From: Gammaproteobacteria bacterium
GTDB lineage: Bacteria; Pseudomonadota; Gammaproteobacteria; Xanthomonadales; SZUA-36
Direction: 5' to 3'
Assembly: GCA_021772935.1 (NCBI GenBank)
Contig: JAJFLA010000011.1
Coordinates: 1-49,251 of the forward strand
DNA length: 49,251 nt
Shown here: in pieces, positions 8,458 through 16,934 of the stretch
Numbering within the stretch: the first letter of the stretch is position 1
Layout of the letters: the number at the start of each line of letters is the position of its first letter
Translations under genes and position numbers: made by a program
The notes under the pieces: generated by a model
Database searches by the model: none
What the model saw: the letters and a program-made list of their open reading frames with translations, nothing else
What the model was told of the DNA's origin: nothing

Positions 8458-9371
8458 ACATTTTGCTGACTGGTGCGGCCGGCCAGCTCGGAAGCGAATT
8501 GATCCCACTGTTGTCCAGACTCGGCAATGTGACCGCCACCGATCGTAGCAAACCGGTGTTGTTGGTTGAGAACTGGGTGGGGTTGGATATCAGCGATGCA
8601 GGCAAACTGGAAATTTTGCTGAACCGTTTGCAACCTGAATTGATCATCAATGCAGCAGCCTATACTGCAGTGGACCATGCTGAGGCGAATCCGGATACAG
8701 CGTTTGCAGTCAATGCAACACTGCCAGGCAGTCTGGCACGATGGGTGAAACGAAACGATGCCCACCTGATTCATTATTCCACCGACTATATTTTTGATGG
8801 CAGTTCTGCCCGGCCATACCGCGAGATGGATGTGCCGAATCCGCAAAATGTTTACGGCGACAGCAAGTTGGCTGGTGAACGCGCCATTGAAGCCAGCGGT
8901 TGTAAACATGCTATTTTGCGTACCTCTTGGGTATATTCGTCACATGGGAAAAACTTCGTGCTGAGTATGTTGGAGTTGGCGCGTAAGGGCCTGTTACTTA
9001 AAGTCGTGGATGATCAGCGAGGCTGCCCAACATGGGCTCGCAATCTGGCGCTTGCCAGTAGTACGGTTGTCGAAAATTGGCAAAATCCGGCAGGTGAGAA
9101 TGCCAATGGGGTCTTTCACTACTGTGATAATCAGACACTCAGTTGGTATGATTTTGCTCGTATGATATTTAAATTTGCAGTCAAAGCAGGTTTGCTTGAT
9201 AAGGTGCCCGACCTGATGCCGGTGCCAAGTTCACAGTTTCCGCAACCAGCTACACGGCCCAAATGGTCGGTGCTTGACACAAGCCGGATTGACGAGGTTT
9301 TTAAGATTCAACCTGCCTCCTGTGATCAGTCTGTGCAAGCTGTTATTAGTGAGATTGGAGCAAGAGAATAA
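8454..9371 (+). CDS. rmlD: dTDP-4-dehydrorhamnose reductase RmlD
   Basis: 305 residues, short-chain dehydrogenase fold. It reduces dTDP-4-keto-L-rhamnose to dTDP-L-rhamnose. The dinucleotide loop GAAGQLGSE is at 7-15, NAAAYTAVD at 66-74, STDYIFDG at 109-116 and the catalytic YxxxK (Tyr134, Lys138) in VYGDSKLAGE. The ATGA overlap with rmlC indicates coupled translation. rmlB, the 4,6-dehydratase that would supply its pathway, is not in this operon or window. Confidence 0.95.
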   Translation: MNILLTGAAGQLGSELIPLLSRLGNVTATDRSKPVLLVENWVGLDISDAGKLEILLNRLQPELIINAAAYTAVDHAEANPDTAFAVNATLPGSLARWVKRNDAHLIHYSTDYIFDGSSARPYREMDVPNPQNVYGDSKLAGERAIEASGCKHAILRTSWVYSSHGKNFVLSMLELARKGLLLKVVDDQRGCPTWARNLALASSTVVENWQNPAGENANGVFHYCDNQTLSWYDFARMIFKFAVKAGLLDKVPDLMPVPSSQFPQPATRPKWSVLDTSRIDEVFKIQPASCDQSVQAVISEIGARE

Positions 9372-9375
9372 AATT

Positions 9376-10824
9376 ATGACTCAGACTGATACGCATCCCC
9401 CATTGATTCCTGTCATTCTTTCAGGTGGTGCCGGCACTCGCCTGTGGCCGGTGTCCCGGCGGGCTCATCCCAAGCCATTTATGGAATTGGTTGATGGCGA
9501 GACCTTGGCAGAGAAAACCTGGTTGAGGGCAAAAGCAGTTGCCGGCAATGCGCCCATAATTACAGTGACGAGTCGCGATTATTATTTTTATACGCGTGAC
9601 TTGTACGCACGCTTGCCTGACGGATCTGGTAATGAACGTTTTCTGCTCGAACCGATGGGGCGAAATACCGCACCAGCAATTGCACTGGCCGCCATGTGTG
9701 TACGGGACAATGTGGGTGAGCATGCACTCATGTTGGTGATGCCAGCCGATCACTTGATCGAAGATTTGCGTAATTTCGAAGCAGCTGTAAGTGAAGCAAC
9801 CCAGCTTGCCGGTAACGGTCACCTGGTAACCTTTGGTATTCACCCAACGCATGCCGAGACCGGTTATGGTTATATCCGCCAGGGTGAAGCCTTAACGATG
9901 AGTGGTGGTTACCGGGTGGCTGAGTTTGTTGAAAAACCTGATGAGGAGACTGCAAAAAAGTACCTTGCGTCAGGTGAGTATCACTGGAATTCTGGCATGT
10001 TCTGCTTTCAGGCGGGTAAGTTTCTTGAATCATTACATCGTCACGCACCGGATGTCCACGCAGCAGCCACCCGCGTATGGGAGGCAACGGACAAGTCACA
10101 GGATCCGGTTGAGTTCCCGCCTGAGCTATTCAGTGAATGCCCCGCTATTTCCATTGATTATGCCGTCATGGAGCAAGCTGATAATACGGCGGTTGTGGTC
10201 AGCGAATTTGGTTGGAGTGACATAGGTTCATGGAAGGCGATTAGTGAGTTATATGAATCCGATCAGAGCGGTAACCGCATTAGCGGCAAGGCCATCATGG
10301 TGGATTCCAAAGACTGTTTCATTCAGGGTGGAGAGCGTATCGTTGCGGCCGTGGGTGTAAAGGATCTGGTTATTGTCGATACAGGTGACGCGGTGCTAGT
10401 GGCTGATCTTAATCATGCTCAAGACGTCAAAGAGGTGGTCATGCAACTGGCGGAGTTGAAGCATGAAGCCATTGTATTTCATAAAACAGTTCACCGACCC
10501 TGGGGTAGCTTTACCATTTTGGAAGACGCTGATGATTGCAAAGTGAAGCGACTGGTGATCAAACCGGGCCAAGTGCTATCTCTGCAACTTCATCATCGAA
10601 GGGCAGAGCACTGGACAGTTATACAAGGTGTGGCAAAGGTTCGCCTAGGTGACGAAGAGTTCTTGCTGGAGGCTAACCAGTCCACATTTATCCCAACTGA
10701 AACCCTGCATCGACTTGAGAACCCGGGTGAAAAAGACGTACACCTGATTGAAGTTCAAACCGGCGATTATTTTGGTGAAGATGATATTGAACGTCTTGAG
10801 GACATATACGGAAGAGTAAAATGA
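9376..10824 (+). CDS. manC: Mannose-1-phosphate guanylyltransferase / mannose-6-phosphate isomerase
   Basis: 482 residues, type II bifunctional enzyme (ManC/AlgA/CpsB family). The N-terminal guanylyltransferase makes GDP-mannose, with SGGAGTRLWPVSR at 16-28, FVEKPDEETA and WNSGMF. The C-terminal cupin is the phosphomannose isomerase, with QLHHRRAEHW at about 404-413. The ATG at 9376 is used because the signature then sits about 15 residues in; an upstream in-frame start at 9274 lies inside rmlD. It is 4 bases from rmlD and overlaps the next gene by ATGA. Having rhamnose and GDP-mannose precursors together suggests an exopolysaccharide or O-antigen supply operon. Confidence 0.94.
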   Translation: MTQTDTHPPLIPVILSGGAGTRLWPVSRRAHPKPFMELVDGETLAEKTWLRAKAVAGNAPIITVTSRDYYFYTRDLYARLPDGSGNERFLLEPMGRNTAPAIALAAMCVRDNVGEHALMLVMPADHLIEDLRNFEAAVSEATQLAGNGHLVTFGIHPTHAETGYGYIRQGEALTMSGGYRVAEFVEKPDEETAKKYLASGEYHWNSGMFCFQAGKFLESLHRHAPDVHAAATRVWEATDKSQDPVEFPPELFSECPAISIDYAVMEQADNTAVVVSEFGWSDIGSWKAISELYESDQSGNRISGKAIMVDSKDCFIQGGERIVAAVGVKDLVIVDTGDAVLVADLNHAQDVKEVVMQLAELKHEAIVFHKTVHRPWGSFTILEDADDCKVKRLVIKPGQVLSLQLHHRRAEHWTVIQGVAKVRLGDEEFLLEANQSTFIPTETLHRLENPGEKDVHLIEVQTGDYFGEDDIERLEDIYGRVK

Positions 10825-11768
10825 TGTCTTTCAGTGTTTGCTTTCCGAGGTGCTTATCTGCTTTTGTGTTTGTTCTGGTGACGGGCAGTAGCCTTTTTGC
10901 GTTGCCATTGGTGGCTGATCAAACGGTCGTCTCAGACCTACAAACGCAACACCATCAGCAGGCCATTGAGGCGTGGAGGGTTAGTCGGCATGAAAGCCTG
11001 ACACGGCCTGATGGCTGGTTGACACTGGTCGGGCTCGAATGGCTTAAGGAAGGAGTGAACCGGGTTGGTAGCGCAGCGGATAATGACATTCAGTTGGCGG
11101 GTGGCCCGGCATACTGGGGTCGTGTGTCCCTGCAAAACAACCAGCTACGCTTTACAAATCTTGATAATGAAAGCGTGAGAATTAATAACGAGGTTTTAGC
11201 GCAGGTTGAATTGGTTCCGGACACCGAAGGCAAGCCCACGTTAGTGACCAGCGGAGCATTAAGCTTTTATGCTATTTTCAGAGAGTCGTATGCGCTACGT
11301 ATCAAGGATTCACAGGCGAAAACACTACTGAACTTCAAAGGTGTAGATAACTACGCCATTAACACGGCATGGCGTATTGAAGGCCGACTTGTTCTGGCAG
11401 CGGAGGGCGAAGGCATAGAAATTGCCAATGTGCTGGGACAGATCAGTGAATCACCGGTGTTTGGCACTTTCGAGTTTGACATGAATGGTAAAACCCTTAG
11501 TTTGCTAGGCTTGGGGTCTGAGGGTTCTGAGGATATTTGGTTTATTTTTGCTGACCGAACCAACGGTCATGGTAGCTACGGGGCAGGGCGGTTTTTGTAC
11601 AGTGAAGGTATGCCGAAGAATGGTCGTTTGACGGTTGATTTTAACAAAGCCTATAACCCACCTTGTGCATTCAACGCTTACTCCACTTGTCCATTGCCGC
11701 CAAAACAGAATCGTTTGGACTTATTTGTGACGGCTGGCGAAAAAGAGTTTCATCCAAATTCTGGTTAG
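10821..11768 (+). CDS. DUF1684 family protein, probably exported
   Basis: 315 residues. A hydrophobic segment at about 11-32 (LSAFVFVLVTGSSLFALPLV) is a probable signal peptide. The body matches the DUF1684 pattern: EAWRVSRHESLTRPDGWLTLVGLEWLKEG near the N-terminus, then a beta-rich region. The C-terminal signature is DFNKAYNPPCAFNAYSTCPLPPKQNRL with two conserved cysteines. The biochemical function is unknown. The ATGA overlap with manC makes it the last gene of the sugar-nucleotide operon, although a role in polysaccharide metabolism is only inference from position. Confidence 0.85.
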   Translation: MMSFSVCFPRCLSAFVFVLVTGSSLFALPLVADQTVVSDLQTQHHQQAIEAWRVSRHESLTRPDGWLTLVGLEWLKEGVNRVGSAADNDIQLAGGPAYWGRVSLQNNQLRFTNLDNESVRINNEVLAQVELVPDTEGKPTLVTSGALSFYAIFRESYALRIKDSQAKTLLNFKGVDNYAINTAWRIEGRLVLAAEGEGIEIANVLGQISESPVFGTFEFDMNGKTLSLLGLGSEGSEDIWFIFADRTNGHGSYGAGRFLYSEGMPKNGRLTVDFNKAYNPPCAFNAYSTCPLPPKQNRLDLFVTAGEKEFHPNSG

Positions 11769-11950
11769 ATTGAGTTGCGTGTTCGATTACTTTTTTCTAT
11801 GGCTTGCATGTTTTTTGTGCTTTCAGCATTCGCAAGGCGTCGTTTAATAATTTTTTTGCGCAACACGTTAAACAAAGCCAACCAGACCGATGCGAATAAT
11901 GGTGTGGTGTCAATCAAAGCACCATTGATATCGGTTTTATAGGTGTTCAT
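11765..11950 (-). CDS. Small hypothetical protein (61 aa)
   Basis: No family recognised. A good ribosome binding site (AGGAG in ACAGGAGTGCGAAAAT) lies 9 bases before the ATG, which supports translation. The protein has a central hydrophobic or amphipathic stretch (TPLFASVWLALFNVL) followed by a basic cluster (RKKIIKRR), as in small membrane-associated proteins. Its stop overlaps the end of the convergent DUF1684 gene. It lies 158 bases downstream of pspC on the same strand, so it could be read through from the psp promoter. Confidence 0.5.
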   Translation of the reverse strand: MNTYKTDINGALIDTTPLFASVWLALFNVLRKKIIKRRLANAESTKNMQAIEKSNRTRNSI

Positions 11951-12108
11951 ATTTTCGCACTCCTGTTGTTTGTTCTGAGCAGTTTCCTGTTGTGTTATTA
12001 GTAAAGACCATCCAGGTACAATTAAGTTGACGCATTAAGAGCCCATTTCGTTACTTTGCGACGCGATAAATACTCGTTTTATCGCAATCAGGCTTTTATG
12101 GTGTTTAT

Positions 12109-12504
12109 TTAGCGTGAGCTTCGACCCAGTTCACGGTCCATCTCGAATTCGCGTGAAGTGACGTAAGCCTCCATTTTCTGTAGCCGTAAATCCAGTTCCC
12201 GGAAACGATGGCTAAGATTACTGAATACATCAGTTGGGGCCATGCTCACGCTACGCCAGAATTTTTCCTGACTTTCATCCTTGTACAAATCTTGTGGTTT
12301 GACTGGAAGAATGACAGTCAGAATGATGTACGCTGGCAGCATGAATGGGAAAAAGAACATGGTACATACTGCCGCGATAAGACGTAAACCTTTCCGGTTA
12401 AGCCCAAAATAATCTGCCAGACCGGCAAAAACACCCGCCAAAATGGCATTGTCCTTGTCGCGATAAAGCCGGTGTGGATTTCTTCGTTCGTACAGATCAC
12501 TCAT
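12109..12504 (-). CDS. pspC: Phage shock protein C (PspC domain)
   Basis: 131 residues. The N-terminal PspC domain has a short soluble start (RNPHRLYRDKDNAILAGVFAGLADYFGLN), then a long hydrophobic helix (LIAAVCTMFFFPFMLPAYIILTVILPV) at about 41-67. A coiled-coil-like tail with heptads (FRELDLRLQKMEAYVTS) resembles E. coli PspC. PspC senses envelope stress with PspB and releases PspA. Its start overlaps the pspB stop by 8 bases. Confidence 0.93.
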   Translation of the reverse strand: MSDLYERRNPHRLYRDKDNAILAGVFAGLADYFGLNRKGLRLIAAVCTMFFFPFMLPAYIILTVILPVKPQDLYKDESQEKFWRSVSMAPTDVFSNLSHRFRELDLRLQKMEAYVTSREFEMDRELGRSSR

Positions 12505-12718
12505 GGCGTTGTCTCCATGTGGGCGATTCGATATCCAGAATACGCTCTAGTGTCTGGATGCGATCTTCCATTTTTTTGGTGGATTCCCACACATCTGTCA
12601 ACATTTTTTCATCTTCAGGCGTCAACCCTTTGGACGTTTTCATCTTGGTGATGTAATGAAATATGATCCATAGTGGTGCACAGACTGTTAACAATAGAAC
12701 AGGAATGAGCTCAGACAT
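12497..12718 (-). CDS. pspB: Phage shock protein B
   Basis: 73 residues. An N-terminal transmembrane helix (LIPVLLLTVCAPLWIIFHYI, 4-23) is followed by a cytoplasmic helix with KGLTPEDEKMLTDVWESTKKMEDRIQTLERILD, the typical PspB coiled coil. It partners PspC in envelope-stress sensing at the inner membrane. It overlaps pspA and pspC by 8 bases each. Confidence 0.93.
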   Translation of the reverse strand: MSELIPVLLLTVCAPLWIIFHYITKMKTSKGLTPEDEKMLTDVWESTKKMEDRIQTLERILDIESPTWRQRHE

Positions 12719-13421
12719 CTTTTTTCTCCTGCTTAGCCTTGACGATTTTTTCGGCCTTGTTGGATGTACTTATTTTCGCTTTTAACGCCTCAAGCGCGTC
12801 TTCGACCCGGCCGTCACCTTCGAGGCCGTCAATTGCATCTGCCAGGCCTCTACGCCGTCCAATGTTCAGAGACTCGCCTTGTGCTTCGACACGGTCAATA
12901 CGCTGCTCGGCGTTTTCGAATCGAAAAAGCATTTCGTCAATCGCGTCATCATGTATGTGTTTGCGTGCTGCCAGTTGTGATGTTGCAGTTTTATGGCGTA
13001 TGACGATGCTGCGTTGCCGGGTTTTCGCGTCAGTTAACTTACTCTGCAACTGCGTAATGTCCGAATTGAATTTTTCCAGTTGCTGGTCTAGCATTTTCGT
13101 TTCACGCTGGGTTTGCTCAGCTTCATCAGCCAGCGTCTGCTTTTCAGCTAGTGCTGCCCGCGCCAAATCTTCTCGGCCCTGGCGAACTGCCAGTTCTGCG
13201 CGTTGGGCCCAGCCTTCTTGTTCACGTTCAAGGAACTCCGCATAGCGTTGTTGTTCTTTCCTATCGGCGATACATTTGGCAGCAGAAGAGCGGATTTCCA
13301 CCAGCGTATCTTCCATTTCCTGGATCATCAAACGGATAATTTTCTCTGGATCCTCGGCTTTTTCCAGTAAGGAATTGATATTGGCGTTGATAATATCGGT
13401 GAATCTGGAAAAGATACTCAT
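12711..13421 (-). CDS. pspA: Phage shock protein A
   Basis: 236 residues, PspA/IM30/Vipp1 family. It is almost entirely coiled coil, with the N-terminal amphipathic start MSIFSRFTDIINANINSLL that binds membranes and the family motif AEDPEKIIRLMIQEMEDTL. In E. coli PspA both stabilises the inner membrane and inhibits the activator PspF. It is the first gene of pspABC and is driven by the sigma-54 site at 13460-13475. No pspF lies in the divergent position, which is occupied by an FKBP gene. Confidence 0.95.
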   Translation of the reverse strand: MSIFSRFTDIINANINSLLEKAEDPEKIIRLMIQEMEDTLVEIRSSAAKCIADRKEQQRYAEFLEREQEGWAQRAELAVRQGREDLARAALAEKQTLADEAEQTQRETKMLDQQLEKFNSDITQLQSKLTDAKTRQRSIVIRHKTATSQLAARKHIHDDAIDEMLFRFENAEQRIDRVEAQGESLNIGRRRGLADAIDGLEGDGRVEDALEALKAKISTSNKAEKIVKAKQEKKDV

Positions 13422-13459
13422 TGCTTATGCTCCTGCATTTTGTGCTGTAGCTGTATTAA

Positions 13460-13475
13460 TGCATGCTTCGTGCCA
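13460..13475 (-). promoter_or_regulatory. Sigma-54 promoter of pspABC
   Basis: On the minus strand the sequence reads TGGCACGAAGCATGCA, matching TGGCACG-N4-TTGCW at every consensus position except one (A for the first T of TTGC). GG and GC keep the required spacing. It lies about 40 bases before the pspA ATG. Psp operons are classically RpoN/PspF-controlled, so the site and the genes support each other. Confidence 0.85.
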
Positions 13476-13737
13476 AAACCTTGTCAGTTTATAACCAGTT
13501 GATAATAAAGTATAATTTTATAAGGTATAAAATTTTTGTGTTAGTTTTGTCTTATCGGGTGGCCAAATTTACCAACAGGTGGCTGAACTTGAATGTGTTT
13601 ACATAGTCTACTTGGCGGTACTTAAAAAAATTGATGCGGTATTAGGCATGACATATCTAAGGCTGCTCATGTAGAATAGCCCACCTTTATTGACCAGCAA
13701 TGGGCTGGCAAACAGAAATCTTCTGGAGGAATACTCA
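13476..13737. other. Intergenic region between psp promoter and FKBP gene
   Basis: A very A+T-rich run at about 13500-13540 (AATAAAGTATAATTTTATAAGG and nearby) lies upstream of the sigma-54 site, where PspF and IHF sites would be expected; I cannot name a specific site. Nearer the FKBP gene, TAGAAT at about 13673 could be a -10, without a clear -35. No gene is seen. Confidence 0.4.
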
Positions 13738-14418
13738 ATGCGATCCAGACTCGCGCTAACAATTTTAATCATGCTGGTTTCCGGCTCTGTCCTGGCTCAG
13801 GACGTAAACACGGAAAAAGGCAAACTCAGCTATGCAGTTGGTTGGGACATTGGTGCTGATATCAAACGACGTAGCACCGAGTTTGACGTGGAATCTCTTA
13901 TTGCCGCCGTACGTGACGTCGTGGCTGATAAAGAGCCTCAGGTCAGCACCGAAGAAATGCGGACACTGTTGACTGCGCTTCAGGAAAAAGTACGTGCGGA
14001 ACAAGTTGAACAATTTCGCGCATTATCTGAAGAAAACCAGGCCAAGAGCGAGGCGTTTCTTCTGGCCAATAAATCCAAAACCGGAATCGTTGCACTTCCC
14101 AGCGGTGTTCAGTATCGCATTATTGAAGAAGGTGAAGGCGCTCGTCCTGGATTGGAAAGCAAGGTTATTGTTCATTACCGTGGCTCCAAGCTGGACGGAC
14201 GTGAATTCGACAGCTCATTCGCTCGAGGAACTCCAGAAGAGTTTACAGTTAATGCTGTTCTGAAGGGCTGGCAGGAAGTGCTACCCCTGATGAAGTCAGG
14301 TTCGACCTGGCAGATATTTGTTCCACCTGAGCTGGCATTTGGCACTCGCGGCAACCCACCGGTTGGTCCGAATGAAGCTTTGCAGTTTGATCTCAAATTG
14401 ATTGAAATCCTGCAGTAA
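13738..14418 (+). CDS. Secreted FKBP-type peptidyl-prolyl isomerase (FkpA/Mip-like)
   Basis: 226 residues. The signal peptide is MRSRLALTILIMLVSGSVLA, with predicted cleavage before QDV, so it is probably periplasmic. The helical FKBP-N dimerisation domain (about 25-115; KLSYAVGWDIGADIKRR) is followed by the FKBP catalytic domain (VIVHYRGSKLDGREFDSSFARGTPEEF, GWQEVLPLMKSGSTWQIFVPPELAFG). GGAGG at 13724-13728 supports the ATG at 13738 over an upstream frame start at 13690. A strong terminator follows, so it is monocistronic. Confidence 0.92.
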   Translation: MRSRLALTILIMLVSGSVLAQDVNTEKGKLSYAVGWDIGADIKRRSTEFDVESLIAAVRDVVADKEPQVSTEEMRTLLTALQEKVRAEQVEQFRALSEENQAKSEAFLLANKSKTGIVALPSGVQYRIIEEGEGARPGLESKVIVHYRGSKLDGREFDSSFARGTPEEFTVNAVLKGWQEVLPLMKSGSTWQIFVPPELAFGTRGNPPVGPNEALQFDLKLIEILQ

Positions 14419-14424
14419 TACTGT

Positions 14425-14458
14425 AAAGCCGGGCCGCTTTTGTGGCCCGGCTTTCTTA
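14425..14458 (+). terminator. Rho-independent terminator after the FKBP gene
   Basis: AAAGCCGGGCC (14425-14435) pairs with GGCCCGGCTTT (14444-14454) around GCTTTTGT, followed by CTT. This strong G+C stem begins six bases after the stop codon. Confidence 0.9.
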
Positions 14459-14553
14459 CCGAATGATCAAGCGTTATCACCAAGCCGTTTGTCTTGGCGT
14501 TGGTGTCAGTAAGGCCCGTTCACACCTTTCAGGTTCTGGTACTATGTTGAGAT

Positions 14554-15192
14554 ATGCCATCTGAATTATACGATATCCTGGTTAGTGCTGTTTCACCCTT
14601 TGACCAGGGTGTGTCTACCCTTAAGCTCAATGTATTACGCAACCCCGGTGAAAGTGCATTACGTCCTAAGCGAACTGCGGCAGTACTGGTGCCCATCCTG
14701 GACAAACCTGAACCAGAGGTAGTGTTAACAGTGCGCTCCGAGCTTTTGCAGCAGCACCCTGGTCAAGTCAGTTTTCCCGGTGGCTCAGTTGACCGTACAG
14801 ACCGCTCAGCGATCTCTACTGCCTTACGCGAGGCGGAAGAAGAGATTGGCCTGGATTTCTCACAAGTATCACCGATTGGTTTTCTTGATCGTTTGGATAC
14901 GATTTCAGATTATAGGGTATTGCCAGTCGTTGGACTGGTTCGACCATCATTTGTCTGGAAACCTGACTATAGTGAAGTATCCGAAGTATTTACTGTGCCG
15001 TTGAAATTGGCGGTTAATCATGATGAATATTCCCATGAAAAAGTGACGCGTGATGGGCGGTCAGTATTGGTTTCCTCGCTGCATTGGCAAGGGCACAGGA
15101 TATGGGGCATCACCGCCGCTATTTTATTGAACCTCGGCAGTCGCATGAAAAAACAATACAGTGAAATTTCCGGATCTGATCCCTTGATGTAG
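14554..15192 (+). CDS. nudL: Nudix hydrolase, CoA pyrophosphatase type (NudL-like)
   Basis: 212 residues. The upstream CoA-family signature EVVLTVRSELLQQHPGQVSFPGG runs into the Nudix box GGSVDRTDRSAISTALREAEEEIGL, closely like E. coli NudL. It probably cleaves the pyrophosphate of CoA and acyl-CoA derivatives. DYRVLPVVGLV after the box is also family-like. The sulfurtransferase gene follows within 25 bases, suggesting co-transcription. Confidence 0.9.
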   Translation: MPSELYDILVSAVSPFDQGVSTLKLNVLRNPGESALRPKRTAAVLVPILDKPEPEVVLTVRSELLQQHPGQVSFPGGSVDRTDRSAISTALREAEEEIGLDFSQVSPIGFLDRLDTISDYRVLPVVGLVRPSFVWKPDYSEVSEVFTVPLKLAVNHDEYSHEKVTRDGRSVLVSSLHWQGHRIWGITAAILLNLGSRMKKQYSEISGSDPLM

Positions 15193-15216
15193 CAAACTTT
15201 GAAGCTGATTCTTGAT

Positions 15217-16062
15217 ATGACGAAAAACATTTTATTTTCTGCACAAGAATTACATACGGCACAGCAAAACAAAGAGTGCATCGTTGTTGATTGTCGGTTT
15301 GTACTGGACGATCGCGATGCTGGCTATGAAGACTACCTCGAATCACACATTCCCGGTGCAGTTTATGCTCACCTGGATGATGACCTTGCTGGTCCTTTAA
15401 GTCGTAGTAACGGACGCCACCCACTACCGGACGCGGATAAATTTGCGTTGTTTCTAAGTCGTTCAGGCTGGCAGCCTGGGCTCCGGCTGGTTGCTTATGA
15501 TGATGCTGGAGGTGCCATTGCTGCCCGATTATGGTGGTTGATGAAATATTTTGGACATGATTGCGCTGCCTTGCTTGATGGCGGAATTCCTGCGTGGTGG
15601 ACAGCCGGGTATGGGCTTGAAAGTGGGCGAGCATCTGCTGTCAGTCGACCGGTTACCAATTTCAAAGCTTGTAATGACCTGGTGATGTCCACTTCAGAAA
15701 TTATTGAGCGTTTGGGTGGGAATGGGATTGTGTTGGCTGATGCACGTGTCACTGACCGTTTTAAAGGTAAAATAGAGCCTATTGACGCTGTGGCTGGTCA
15801 TATACCAGGTTCAGTCAATTATCCTTACAGTATCAACCTCTGCCAGGACGGCAGGTTTAAAACGGTGGAAGACGTTCGTAACGGGTTGCTGAACCTGTTG
15901 ACAGGACGTGAAGCAAAAGACCTGGTACAGATGTGTGGTTCAGGGGTTACCGCCTGTCACAATATATTTGCGGCCGAACTGGCTGGGCTGAAAGGCTCAA
16001 AATTATATGTGGGTTCATGGAGTGAATGGATTAAGGATCCATCCCGGCCTGTGGCACCCTGA
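15217..16062 (+). CDS. sseA: Rhodanese-family sulfurtransferase (3-mercaptopyruvate type)
   Basis: 281 residues with two rhodanese domains. The first is inactive (DCRFVLDDRDAGYEDYLESHIPGAVYAHLDDDLAG). The second carries the active-site loop MCGSGVTAC, with Cys240 as catalytic cysteine; the CGSGVT form is typical of 3-mercaptopyruvate rather than thiosulfate sulfurtransferases. It transfers sulfane sulfur to acceptors such as cyanide or thiols. The ATG at 15217 is preferred to a TTG 18 bases earlier; neither has a strong ribosome binding site. The exact acceptor is not shown by sequence. Confidence 0.88.
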   Translation: MTKNILFSAQELHTAQQNKECIVVDCRFVLDDRDAGYEDYLESHIPGAVYAHLDDDLAGPLSRSNGRHPLPDADKFALFLSRSGWQPGLRLVAYDDAGGAIAARLWWLMKYFGHDCAALLDGGIPAWWTAGYGLESGRASAVSRPVTNFKACNDLVMSTSEIIERLGGNGIVLADARVTDRFKGKIEPIDAVAGHIPGSVNYPYSINLCQDGRFKTVEDVRNGLLNLLTGREAKDLVQMCGSGVTACHNIFAAELAGLKGSKLYVGSWSEWIKDPSRPVAP

Positions 16063-16104
16063 TACCAGTACTCCTTCAAGGGACCTTCATCAGTTGTGAA
16101 CAAT

Positions 16105-16860
16105 TCAGTTTTTGCTTTTTAGTTTAGCCACCAAAGAATGCAAAACGGCCTGTGTTTCATCTGAGAACCACGTATCAACGAATGATGCCACGCTGGCAGC
16201 GGTATTGTTGGCGAATTCCTGTTTAAAATGCGCGCGCGCAATAGCCCGGTTGCCAAGCATCGAAAGTTGGGGAAGCGATAGCAATTCTTCACACCATTGA
16301 ATGGCGTGTTGAATGGTTTCTTCATAACCCGTTTCCAGGGCATCAACAAAGCCTGTTTTAAATGCAGTCTCCGGGTCAATCATTGTGCCGGCAACCAGCA
16401 TGTGTTCCGCGACCCTCGGGCCTACCAATCTGACCATGGCGTTTTGCAATGTCTGGGGAATAATCAAACCCACCCGGGTTTCGTTTAAACCTATAAGATA
16501 TCCGCCACGACTCATCACCCTGTAGTCGCTGACCATACACATGACTGCGCCTCCCGCTGGAGCATGACCGGTGATTGCTGTAGCTATTGGTACCGGCGAA
16601 CAAGCGATAGTTTCCAATAATTGAAAGAATGCGCTCCAGAAAACAGTCATGTCATCACGACCAAGCTGAATCAATTCAACAACGTCCAGACCAGCACAAA
16701 ATACACCACACCGACCGGATATAACCACAGCACTGGATTCAGCCGTCGCTGTATTCAGAGATTGAGTCAACAGTTTGACCAGTTCGAGGTTAAGTGCGTT
16801 TACCGGTAGTCGTGCCAGGCATATTTCCCGCACTTTACCGTGATTAATGATTTCAAGCAT
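16105..16860 (-). CDS. Enoyl-CoA hydratase/isomerase family protein
   Basis: 251 residues, crotonase fold. GRCGVFCAGLDVVEL forms the first oxyanion-hole region and ITGHAPAGGAVMCMVSDYRVM the second. YLIGLNETRVGLIIP closely resembles mitochondrial delta3,delta2-enoyl-CoA isomerase (ECI1), where NET supplies the probable catalytic Glu. It probably shifts double bonds in unsaturated fatty acyl-CoA beta-oxidation. It stands alone on the minus strand, convergent with sseA. Confidence 0.85.
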   Translation of the reverse strand: MLEIINHGKVREICLARLPVNALNLELVKLLTQSLNTATAESSAVVISGRCGVFCAGLDVVELIQLGRDDMTVFWSAFFQLLETIACSPVPIATAITGHAPAGGAVMCMVSDYRVMSRGGYLIGLNETRVGLIIPQTLQNAMVRLVGPRVAEHMLVAGTMIDPETAFKTGFVDALETGYEETIQHAIQWCEELLSLPQLSMLGNRAIARAHFKQEFANNTAASVASFVDTWFSDETQAVLHSLVAKLKSKN

Positions 16861-16934
16861 ATTGGTTCCTGTTCAGGATCAATTCAGTGTGAATAGGGCA
16901 GACTTTAAACCAGTCAATTGAAAGGTGCTATAAA

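Noticed and set aside
9274-9375. N-terminal extension of manC within rmlD
   Set aside because: It would encode residues unrelated to the family; the ATG at 9376 places the signature correctly.
12739-13245. 168-residue plus-strand ORF opposite pspA
   Set aside because: Its Ser/Arg/Ala-rich content is the typical antisense shadow of a coiled-coil gene.
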